NCBI RefSeq assembly: GCF_002127325.2
Contig: NC_035436.2
Coordinates: 112,987,591 to 113,051,590 of the forward strand
Origin: Helianthus annuus
Lineage: Eukaryota > Streptophyta > Magnoliopsida > Asterales > Asteraceae
Length of the DNA: 64,000 bases
Direction: 5' to 3'
Part shown: positions 23,606 to 33,645 of the stretch, in pieces
Layout of the letters: every line of letters starts with the position of its first letter
Numbering within the stretch: position 1 is the first letter of the stretch
Notes under the pieces: model-generated
What the model was told of the DNA's origin: nothing
Database searches by the model: none
The model's input: the letters and a program-made list of their open reading frames with translations, nothing else
Made by a program: the position numbers and the translations under genes

Positions 23606-24734
23606 TCAGCAACTCAACCATCGTCGTTGATGCATATTTAACTCCTTCTGATCAAATATGCGATGCAGACTCTTCTGATCTGTGAAGATAGTACATCGAC
23701 TACCATACAAATAATGTCGCCAAATCTTCAAGGCAAATACCACTGCGCCTAGCTCCAGGTCGTGGGTGGTATAATTCTTCTCATGTACTTTCAGTTGTCG
23801 TGATGCATAAGCGATGACTTTTTGGCGTTGCATGAGCACGCAACCCAACCCCTGATGTGAAGCGTCACAATATACCATGAAGTCTTCATTGCCTACGGGT
23901 AGAGATAATATCGGTGCATCGCATAGTTTGTTTTTGAGTAGTTGAAAGGCGTCTTCCTGCTTGTCTCCCCAGTTATACTTCTTGTCTTTCTGAGTAAGGG
24001 AAGTTAGCGGTTGAGCGATTTTGGAGAAATTCTCGATAAATCTGCGGTAATAGCCCGCTAATCCCAAAATCTGTCGAATTTCTGTCGGTGTTGTGGGAGT
24101 TCCCCAATTCTTTATCGCTTCAATCTTCGCTGGATCCACATGGATACCTTTCTCGTTCACCACATGACCAAGCAACTGTACATCGCGAATCCAAAATTCG
24201 CATTTTGAGAACTTTGCATAGAGCTTCTCTTTCTTCAGTAGTTCCAGAATGGCTCTGAGATGTTGCTCGTGCTCTTCCATTGTTTGTGAATAAATCAGAA
24301 TATCTTCAATAAATAGAATCATAAATTTATCGAGATATGGCTTGCATACACGATTCAGCAAATCCATAAATACTGCTGGCATGTTAGTCAATCCAAACGG
24401 CATCACGAGGAACTCATAGTATCCGTAACGAGTCCTGAACGCAATCTTTGGTATGTCCTCCTCTTGAATCCTTAACTGATGATAGCCAGACCGAAGGTCA
24501 ATCTTGGAGTAATAGCTCGACCCTTGCAATTTGTCGAATAAGTCGTCAATCCTTGGTAATGGATATCGATTCTTGATAGTTAACTTGTTCAACTCCCGGT
24601 AGTCGATACAAATATGAAAGCTACCATTCTTCTTCTTAACGAACAACACTGGAGCTCCCCAAGGCGAGAAGCTCGGCCTTATAAATCCCTTATCCAACAA
24701 CTCCTGGAGTTGCGTAGATAACTCTCGCATTTCC
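23606..24734 (-). pseudogene. Gypsy-1 reverse transcriptase / RNase H, 5'-truncated
   Basis: The minus strand encodes the RT palm and fingers ([30 protein letters not shown], the [13 protein letters not shown] region, the MPFGLTN region) and RNase H ([25 protein letters not shown]). The polymerase box reads FIEDILIYS, with Glu (codon at 24305-24307) in place of the first catalytic Asp. A one-base loss near 23612 shifts the frame after QRRW. The upstream end is cut at 24734/24735 by the gypsy-2 5' LTR, so protease and gag are gone. Its relative gypsy-3 is well conserved over this region. Confidence 0.92.
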
Positions 24735-25808
24735 TTTGACACCTGTGCCTTCACAGCCATCGAACAAATACCAAATCAATGAAATATTGTATTTAATGCT
24801 TGGGATTTGTATAAATATGTGTATCAGTTGCACATATCAATTCTTGTTCGATTTCGAGCTTTAAATCGCTTTCTGGAAGGTTATACGCGAACTAATGCAT
24901 AAATATAACATGTTTAATGCAACAAACACTCCGGAATAGTGGCATAGGCTTAACATACCTTAAATAACCTTTACATAACTTAGAAATAAGTTTTGGAGGG
25001 TTTGGTATGCCGAAATCAAGTTTATTCCCTTATAGGGACTAAATTCGACAAACTGTGAAAGTATGCCGATTGGTACTGAAACGGACATTCCAGAACATGA
25101 TCATAAGTTAAACATACCCTAAATATCCTTTACATAGCTTAGAAATAGGCTTTAAGGGGTTCGGTGTGCTAAAATAAACTTTTTCGTCATTCAGGGACTA
25201 AAAGCGTCAAAAAGTGCATAAGTTTTCATTTTCGCACGTATCTTACGTTCTGAATACATCCGCACATCCAAAAATTTATGTAAGCATTAAAATATTTTAT
25301 TTTAGTGTTTGGCATGATAAAACTTCATTTGTTTCGCAATTTGGATCGTTTTCGCGTCCATTACGACTTCCGTCGTAATTAACCGAACAACGCAACCGTA
25401 CGGCCGAACGAACCGACATCCGAGATATTTTTGAGCATATTTTAAGTTCCCTATACTTTAACTTCGTTTTAGAGCCTTGAAATGGGGTTAACAGGGCTTA
25501 AACGTATAAAAAACGCATCAAAAATCAAGTTTGGAGTCTCAAGGGCCTGTTCTGCCAAATTTCAAACTTGCTGGTCTGCAAGGTCCTTACGGACCTTAAG
25601 GGGCCTTGCATATGGTCCGTAAGCAGCCCCCAGATACCAGAAAATTGTTTCCAGCTTGTTCCAGTTGTTCTCCATGTTTGCAAATGGTTTTGGGCAATCT
25701 ATGGGCTCATTCACGGGTGCACATGGTATTACAAATCAGTGGATACAAGTGTATGGTTGAGATCAAAGCTCGGTTTTTGATGAACGATCTTAACGGCTCC
25801 CCGAACAC

Positions 25809-25816
25809 TATATATA
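25809..25816 (+). promoter_or_regulatory. TATA box of the gypsy-2 5' LTR
   Basis: TATATATA followed by a C-rich stretch; at the equivalent place as 32922-32929 (3' LTR), 44128-44135 and 52953-52960 (gypsy-3). Confidence 0.7.
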
Positions 25817-25965
25817 CTCCATCCCATTTCACTTCAAAACTCACATTTGATCTGATGGTTCTCTAAGTTGAGGTGCTTTCACTTGATACCTGAGAATAAT
25901 CGGGTCAAACCTCCTTTCTTGGACCTTTTATAAGTCTTCTTTCGTTCTTTTATACGTTTTATCAC

Positions 25966-25990
25966 GAAAGTCAAACAATGTTTGACTTTC
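25966..25990. repeat. Perfect 12-base-arm inverted repeat in the gypsy-2 LTR
   Basis: GAAAGTCAAACA, one spacer base, then TGTTTGACTTTC, about 155 bases after TATA. Gypsy-3 LTRs keep a related GAAAGTCAA...TTGACTTTC hairpin near 44289 and 53108. The arms contain TTGAC (W-box core). Confidence 0.85.
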
Positions 25991-26092
25991 AGCTTTGACC
26001 AGTTTATGGTCAACACGAAGTTCGTTTGAACTTTGCAACGTGAGCGTAATCACGATGGTCATAGTCCCTTGTGACTATACCTACTGATTACA

Positions 26093-26117
26093 GTAGGATC
26101 GATTCGTGACCCAAATG
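26093..26117 (+). repeat. 25-base copia-1 LTR terminus inside the gypsy-2 5' LTR
   Basis: This tract equals 39956-39980 (the copia-1 5' LTR end) at all 25 positions, and 33207-33231 at 24 of 25. It sits after 'actgattaca', the position where copia-1 is inserted in the 3' LTR. It is followed by a second copy of the flanking 'ggtcatagtccctt' segment (26117-26155). Confidence 0.9.
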
Positions 26118-26937
26118 GTCATAGTCCCTTTGTTTGAACTATACCTACTGATTACCATGTTGATTAGGTCTAGTGACGAGTCGTAGTTTCGGTCAAAATA
26201 CGCTTTAGCGCGTATTTTGTAACCAAAATACTCTTGGGTATCAAAACCCTTTGTTTTGATATCAAACCTATTTTCAAACCTCATTAAACATGTTTTAACA
26301 TGTTTAGCTCGTCACTTTAGGTTTAGTCCTTATATAGGGTCGTAAGGTAAGTGGTCTAAACAACCGCTTAGACTTTCGAGCCCGACCCGTTTGGTCGATC
26401 ATTAGGATCCGACCAACCACATTAGGTGACCATAGTTGTATAGGGAATAACCTTCCGAGGTTATACCTTATGGTCACTACGTTTAGTTAGTGGTATGATA
26501 GGTAGTTTATATGCCTTAGGAAAATTACCAAAATGCCCTTTTTGCGTATAAATTCATTTTAAGCATATGTAACCTAAATTTTGACATCTAAAATGATTAC
26601 ATAATTAGACATGTTAAGGCAGCATGTTTTACCTGTCATAGGACTAGTTAGGCGGTCCAAACGCGTTTTACGCAAATGACGCGTTAAAGTAGCATAAGCT
26701 ACCTAAACGGGTCATAATGGGTCGTAAGCACTTAGGATAGTTTTTGTTTTAGAATGTAGGATTTTTTAAACCATATTACACGAGTTCCTATACTCATTTG
26801 GTTTACGAGACCCCATTCTATCTGATCTTCCGATTTAGGTCCGTTTATTTACATAGTTACCTATATTAGGTGACGTTTGATTCCGTGATCCCTCTAGCTT
26901 TGCTTGGTTGTTGTTCAAGACTTCTAAGCACCCTCAA

Positions 26938-28539
26938 GTGAGTACATAGTCCCCTCTTTTACTGTTTTTCAAACATTTTGGGGTGAAACACATGTGCCTA
27001 CTTGTTACTTTCATGCTTTTCATGTTTTTATATCCTATACTTGCTATGTTCATTAGTACACTTATAGTACATGATTTCATTATGTTTTTGCTATGTATGT
27101 CCATTTAGTGCGTACTTAGTACATTGTTTTACATTACACTTTATGCTATGTATGTCCATTTAGTGCATACTTAGTACATTATTTTACATTACATTTCATG
27201 CTATGTATGACCATTTAGTGCATACTTAGTACATTATTTTACATTACATTTCATGCTATGTATGACCATTTAGTGCATACTTAGTACATTATTTTACATT
27301 ACATTTCATGCTATTATGTCCATTTAGTGCATACTTAGTACATTATTTTAGATTACATTTTATGCTATGTATGTCACTTAGTACATTGTTTTACATTACA
27401 TTTTATGCTATGTATGTCCATTTAGTGCATACTTAGTACATTATTTTACATTACATTTCATGCTATGTATGACCATTTAGTGCATACTTAGTACATTATT
27501 TTACATTACATTTCATGCTATTATGTCCATTTAGTGCATACTTAGTACATTATTTTAGATTACATTTTATGCTATGTATGTCCATTTAGTGCATACTTAG
27601 TACATTATTTTACATTGCATTTCTGTTGCATATGTTCTCGTAGCATATGGACACATTGTTTTACATTTCTACCTTGTATATTCATTTAGCATACTAGGTA
27701 CATTATTTTCATAAAACATGCTTACATTTGGTATAACATTTGATTTGTTTAATGAAACGAATACATTCATTAACACCGATCATGCTACTCGGTAGTAGGT
27801 AGTGGTACCAAAGGACTTGACAAATCCCATTCCTGAAATCCTAGGTTTGTTTGGACGTAAGGAATGACCGAATCCGAAAACATTTTTGATAACCTTTACT
27901 CTAAGGTTATCCTACAGTCTCAAGGCTTGGATGTAGACGTTTAACAATACCACATAGATGTTTGTATCAGTAAAGCATGCATGATTTTACAAGACATAAC
28001 TTTTGATTATAATTCAAATGCATTGTTTTGTACATTTCTTACTTATAGGGTTGAGTAAATGCTTTTAATCAATAAATGCTTTTATTCACTATACCTTACA
28101 TTTGTTTACACAATAACATTTCAACATTTATTTGACATTACATTTTGGGTGGTTTGTTTGGTAAGTGATTTTAATAACGAGGCATGTGTAATGTGATAAA
28201 AGCATGGTGGATACGCCGCTGGTACTTCCTATATATAAGTGCTTTTATGGTATTAGATATCGTAGCATTATTTAAACCATTTCAATATTAGACAACTTAT
28301 TTTATACAAACTCATTTTACTTGGTTATTCATGTAACCTTACAATTATTCTTTTACATATCAACTATTTTATTATCGCTTTACAAATGACTTATAAAAGA
28401 AAACTTTTTACAAGGTTCATGACTGACTTTTGTTAAACATTTTCTTTAAAACATACGAGTCATGAATCCTAAGTCAATAAAACCTATGTATCTCACAGGC
28501 ATTTTTATGCTGACGTACCTATTTTCACATGTGTTTCAG
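26938..28539 (+). other. Putative leader intron in the gypsy-2 5' LTR
   Basis: Donor CTCAA|GTGAGTACAT at 26938; branch-like CTGAC about 28 bases before the acceptor; acceptor CATGTGTTTCAG|GAG ending at 28539. Donor context, branch and acceptor all match gypsy-3 LTRs. The 55-bp array lies inside it. Inferred from conserved signals only. Confidence 0.55.
27085..27640 (+). repeat. 55-bp tandem array in the gypsy-2 LTR
   Basis: About ten copies of a 55-base unit with TGCTATGTATG, CATTTAGTGCATACTTAG and TTTTACATTACATTT blocks. Some copies are shortened (near 27308, 27363, 27516), and a multi-unit block is itself duplicated. Gypsy-3 LTRs have a different 52-bp array at the equivalent place. Confidence 0.92.
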
Positions 28540-28780
28540 GAGATGATGCATAGGATTGATCAAGATACACTTAGGTGGACTTGGGCCTTAGTGACATTAA
28601 AAGATGCAAGACTAGTTAATTATGTTATGCTTCTTTGTTGTTAAGACATTCTAACTCTTTTAATCAATAAAACAAAATTTCAAATTTCCATGTGTTATGA
28701 AACAATGATTCTGTTACAACACTCCACGACGATTCCGCCGCGATTTGTTATTTTACCCGGTCGGGGTGTGACAGAAAAGT

Positions 28781-28792
28781 TGGTATCAGAGC
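28781..28792 (+). other. Primer binding site of gypsy-2
   Basis: TGGTATCAGAGC, seven bases after the LTR end; iMet type, as in gypsy-3. Confidence 0.92.
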
Positions 28793-29352
28793 TCATGGTT
28801 ATAGGGAATTAGGTTATTAGTAATGCTTTGACCTAGTCTATAACTTTCCTGGGACCCTAACACAAGATCCATGTGTTTTGATCTTAAAACAATATCGTCA
28901 CTTATCCTTAGGCGACGACCACAACAAGAACATAAATTTCAGAACTGCTTTGGAAACCAATCATCTGTTCTTGGATGATTGATTACTAGGTTTTGAACCC
29001 TCTAAGTTTTCAAAATCTCATCAAAGTTGGGTCTTTTAATGTGAACACATGCAATCTGGAAGGGTGGATGCTTGTAGTCTGAGTTTTCTGTCTAAGGCTA
29101 GAGTGTTCGTACAAATCCACATAATCGGACCAGTCACTCTTACCTGGGAACTCTTGGGGTGAGTGTCCACTTATAGGCTAAAGCATCTCTTTGCGATACA
29201 TTAATATGACCCGATTACTTTGATTAGTCATCGTCTTATTTGTTTGCCTTAGGTATCAAACAAATGATCGCAATTTTTATGCATTGCCATTCTGTTTTAA
29301 TTATCCGATAACATTTCACTTGTTTCTTCCCATGCCTTTCATTTCCTCCAGA

Positions 29353-29871
29353 ATGTCTCTTCATCGTAGCGACACTCAAATGTTCGAGTAAACTACCAAA
29401 TTTGCCCAGCGAATAGGCGAAGTAATCCTGAAGTCTGTGGATTTAGGTGTCGCCATGTCTCGTCTCAATAATGAAGCCACCCAAGAAGCATCGAAAGAAG
29501 TAGAAGCCAAGCCTCCGAAAAGGTCAAGGAAGCTTAAGGCTTCAAAGAAACCCGCAGCCGTTGCACCAAATCAAGCGAGACCTAGCCAAGTGGCAACACC
29601 ACTAGCTAAGAAGCCATACAACGGAACTGCACCCTTATGCAACCAATGAAGCCTTCATCATCATGCTAGTATGAAGTGCCACAGATGCCAAATTTGTGGA
29701 CTTATAGGTCATACCGCAAGAGTTTGCCCAGCTGCAGCTGCACCAAATCAAGCTAGCAACAATCTTGCTCAAGCTCGCTTTCTACCTGGATCGTGCTACA
29801 ACTGTGGCGAGATGGGTCATTTCATGAATAAATGCCCAAGGCTTGCTAATGCAAATCCAACCTATGGATGA
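29353..29871 (+). pseudogene. Mini-gag of gypsy-2: nucleocapsid-like remnant
   Basis: A single frame from an ATG that follows a leader like that of gypsy-3. It has 173 codons including two internal stops (TAA at 29389, TGA at 29647). The first ~35 codons resemble the Gag start. The capsid-coding part (about 200 codons in gypsy-3) is missing. The rest is a Lys-rich linker, KKPYNGTAPLCNQ ([13 protein letters not shown] in gypsy-3) and two CCHC knuckles, CQICGLIGHTARVC and CYNCGEMGHFMNKC. Gag normally packages the RNA; here only RNA-binding parts remain. The stop at 29647 sits at the position where gypsy-3 has Cys after LCNQ. Protease and pol do not follow. Confidence 0.88.
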
Positions 29872-31831
29872 GCAGTTGGCTGATTAGAAGATGTTGCTGT
29901 TTTAATCTTATGCTTTTGTATCTTTTGTTGAACCCTAAAACAATCTATTTTGTTTATAAATAAATTGATTGTTCACAATTCTGATGTACAAGTGTAGTTA
30001 CATGTGTGTATGGCATTTCCCTACGATACCTACTTCAAGGAACTATGTTCTTTACAAACTACTCTTGTGATTCTCCCTTTCAAGTAGTCGCTCATAATTT
30101 CCTCAGTACTCGTTTCATTCTAAGAAACGAAGTACAGAAAATAAAGTGACATTATGAGTAATCGTGCTTTTGCACATCTGTGCCTTTAAATCCTTGGTTA
30201 GAAAACTAAGGTATTTTTCAATCTCATACCCATATCATTACATTCTGGTTTTCATAACAATTTACATAGTATATGTTTTTCAAAAACAACCTTCATGATT
30301 TCAAAATATTTCATATAGTTTGAAAACAATTTTAACGCAGTATATTTATGTAATATACCAAATGCATGATTTCAAAAGCATTATCTATGTTTTCAAAAAA
30401 AACTTCATGATTTCAAAATATTTCATATAGTTTGAAAACAATATTAACACAATATATTTACTTGATATATCAAGTGCATGATTTCATAAAGCATTACCCA
30501 TATTTTCAAAAACCTTATACATAATTTCAAAAATTCATCTCGCATGATTTTAAAACATTTTATAAATATATTTATCTAAATACACCTACTTTATGATTTC
30601 AAAATTATTATGTAAGGTTTCAAAAACATTAAAAGAAACCCCATGCATAGGTTTCAAAAACATTTTCTCATACATTGACTTAACCTTCAAATTCTTCTTC
30701 ATATGTGCCTTGGCATATCTAGCATCTCAACTTCATGAGCATTTTACCTCATGTTTTGACTTAAGCACGTCTAGTGCAAGGGTTCGAGGCGTCTCCCGCT
30801 ATTCGAATTCTAAAAGTCCATATGGGATCTCCTTGCCTTCACAATTAGATCCTAGTGGATGTTTATTGCTCAAATCGTAGTTCTTAATTGGATTCCTTGT
30901 CTACCTTAATTCGAATATTTCGATTCTCCGTAATCGGAATCAAATTTTCTTTATTAAGATCTTCCTATATTCATAGGTAGATTCTTGATGATGTTTAAAG
31001 TGCCAAATGAAATCCACGGATTGGATTCCTAGTGTGCTTTGAATTCATGTGCATAATTAACAACAAATTAACAAAAGATAACAAATTGAAGATCAAGTTA
31101 AACAATTTTGTGATTTACATGTTTGTGTGTTATGTGTCTTCTTTTATGCATTTTGTGTTTTTGAGTAATCTGGATATTCGTTATCCAAATCCTCATAGAA
31201 TCTTCCATATCTTCATATGAGAGATTCATAGTAGGATATTCAAAAAAGGTACTACATTAAAATCCTTATTGGGCTTCTACGTGATAGTTAAGACCCTTGG
31301 ATTTATATAGTACCACTCCATGATTCAAAAAGAGACCCTTTGAGTGGTCTAGTAAAAAAGATTGATTCAAAATCTGGTTAAGAATGACATGTGATGAGAT
31401 AAGCTGAAAAGACTCCTTGGTGGTCTAGAGATCATTTATTGATTCAATTAAAAAGGACCCTAGGATGGTGTAGTCACACTCATCACAAGTTTGTTCATTT
31501 GGTTTTCTCCTACACATTATAAAATGCAATGTACGGACTATGCAAGGAATTACGTAATTATGGATGTGTACATAATTATGAAATTCAGTGCACATGAACC
31601 CAGTAAGATTTATTATGTGTAAGAACTGAAAGTGGCAAAAATAACGAAATGTGAACAATGTAATAGAAGTACGGTGGACGCACCAATGGCGCTTCATATA
31701 CTTGTATATAAGTGTCCCTCTTACATTACAAGCATGATGTTATTTAAAGTTACTAGAAGTTCAGGACACTAACCAGTGTTGTTTGATCTTTTCAACTTCA
31801 TGTTTCAAGCTCTCACAAGTTTCCTATAAAT
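29872..31831 (+). other. Non-coding 3' interior of gypsy-2
   Basis: There is no coding similarity. A 112-base repeat with CTTCATGATTTCAAAATATT at 30291 and 30403 spans about 30262-30520. The segment 31669-31750 resembles LTR sequence at 28205-28275 ('gtggatacgccgctggtact'-like), suggesting an LTR-derived duplication or capture. It replaces the place of pol. Confidence 0.6.
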
Positions 31832-31867
31832 AAATTTCGGGACGAAATTTCCTGAAGTAGGGGAGAA
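31832..31867 (+). other. Pre-LTR hairpin and polypurine tract of gypsy-2
   Basis: AAATTTCG-GGA-CGAAATTT (31832-31850), then aagtaggggagaa (31855-31867) directly before the 3' LTR. Gypsy-3 has the same pair at 51851-51886. Confidence 0.88.
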
Positions 31868-33205
31868 TGTGACACCTGTGCCTTCACGACCATCAAACAA
31901 ATACCAATCCAATGAAATATTGTATTTCATACTTGGGATTCGTATAAATATGTGTATCATTTGCACATATCAATTCTTGTTCGATTTCTAGCTTTAAATC
32001 GCTTTCTAGAAGGTTATACGCGAACTGATACGTAAATATAACCAGTTTAATGCAACAAACACTCCGGAACAGTGACATAGGCTTAACATACCTTAAGTAA
32101 CCTTTACATAACTTAATAAGTTTTGGAGGCTTTGGTACGCCGAAATCAAGTTTATTCGCTTACAGGGACTAAATTCGATAAACCGTGAAAGTATGCCGAT
32201 TCGTACTATAACGGACATTCCAGAACATGATCATAAGTTAAACATACCCTAAATATCCTTTACATAGCTTAGAAATAGGCTTTAAGGGGTTCGGTGTGCT
32301 AAAATAAACTTTTTGGTCATTTAGGGACTAAAAGCGTCAAAAAGTGCATAAGTTTGCATTTTCGCGCATATCCTAGGTTCTGAATACATCCGGACATGCA
32401 AAAATTTATGTAAGCATTAAAATATTTTATTTTAGTGTTTGGCATGATAAAACTTCATTCGTTTCGTAATTTGGATCGTTTTCGCGTCTGTTACGACTTC
32501 CGTCGTAATTAACCGAACAACGCAACCGTACGGCCGAACGAACCGACATCCGAGATATTTTTGAGCGTATTTTAAGTTCCCTATACTTTAACTTCATTTA
32601 GAGCCTTGAAATAGGGTTAACGGGGCTTAAACGTATAAAAAACGCATCAAAAATCAAGTTTGGAGTCTCAGGGGCCTGTTCTGCCAAAATTTCAAACTTG
32701 CTGGTCTGCAAGGTCCTTACGGACCGTTAGGGGACTTGCATACGGTCCGTAAGCAGCCCCCAGATACCAAAAAATTGTTTCCAGCTTGTTTTGCAAATGG
32801 TTTTGGGCAATCTATGGGCTCATTCAGGGGTGCATATGGTATTACAAATTAGTGGATACAAGTGTAAGGTTGAGATCAAAGCTTGGTTTTCGATGAACGA
32901 TCTTAATGGCTCTCCGAACACTATATATACCCCATCCCATTTCACTTTAAAATTCACATTTGACCTGATGGTTCTCTAAGTTGAGGTGCTTTCACTTCAT
33001 ACCTGAGAATAATCGGGTCAAACCTCCATTCTTGGACCTTTTGTAAGTCTTCTTTCGTTCTTTTATGCATTTTTAGCACGAATGTCAAACAATGTTTGAC
33101 TTTCAGCTTTGACCAGTTTATGGTCAACACGATGTTCGTTTGAACTTCGCAACGTGAGCGTAATCACGATGGTCATAGTCCCTTGTGACTATACTTACTG
33201 ATTAT
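31868..33205 (+). repeat. 3' LTR of gypsy-2, part before copia-1
   Basis: Starts TGTGACACCTGTGCC and is collinear with 24735-26090 of the 5' LTR. It has a TATA box at 32922-32929. It ends at the copia-1 duplication attat (33201-33205) and resumes at 40385. Confidence 0.9.
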
Positions 33206-33634
33206 TGTAGGATCGATTTGTGACCCAAATGAGTCAATCAGAAGAGCTCTCGATCTGTTTCAGAAGCGGAAACTAAAAAACAGACTTGAAAAACAGCTCG
33301 ATTCACTATAAATTGCCTTGTATATTGATTTAATGCAATTTACAATCAAACAGCACGTCGGCAGCACTTCGGTACCGGAATCACACACTGTTCCAAATGA
33401 TTTCGCTGGAACCTTTATATAGCCTCGTAATTCCACGTGAAACAGGTCTCAAACGGAATTAGTCTCATGCGAGACTTAATTCCGTACAGAATTACAAGTT
33501 TACACTTCGATGCGGAATTACATGGTTCATGCGAAATTACATATAAATCCTATTTCTCGAACTACGTGCCCTGATTTAACATTCATAGTACAAGACTCGA
33601 TACAAGAAGAAGTCGACAGACGCATGCACCAATA
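33206..33634 (-). repeat. 3' LTR of copia-1
   Basis: 429 bases, about 95% identical by eye to 39955-40384. The minus-strand start is TA instead of TG (mutated); the end is CGATCCTACA. It contains a minus-strand TATATAAA at 33421-33414 and a hairpin at 33455-33483. Confidence 0.93.
33455..33483. repeat. Hairpin upstream of TATA in the copia-1 LTR
   Basis: GGAATTA-GTCTC / ATGC / GAGAC-TTAATTCC, near-perfect with one bulged base, about 34 bases upstream of the minus-strand TATATAAA. Copia-2 and copia-3 LTRs have hairpins of different sequence at the same place. Confidence 0.75.
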
Positions 33635-33645
33635 GACTCCCCCTC
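33635..33645 (-). other. Polypurine tract of copia-1
   Basis: The minus strand reads gagggggagtc directly before the 3' LTR. Copia-2 has aagggggagtc at 59968-59978. Confidence 0.88.

Larger units (their letters stand above)
24735..28773 (+). repeat. 5' LTR of gypsy-2 (4.0 kb)
   Basis: It starts TTTGACACCTG (the 3' LTR has TGTGACACCTG, so the terminal TG is mutated) and ends CGGGGTGTGACA. It matches 31868-33205 over its first third and the gypsy-3 LTRs in conserved blocks. It holds a TATA box, a 55-bp tandem array, a putative leader intron and a 25-base copia-derived tract. Confidence 0.88.

Noticed and set aside
27085..27640. Possible CRISPR-like or satellite array
   Set aside because: Units are adjacent with no unique spacers, and the array sits inside an LTR; it is a minisatellite of the element.
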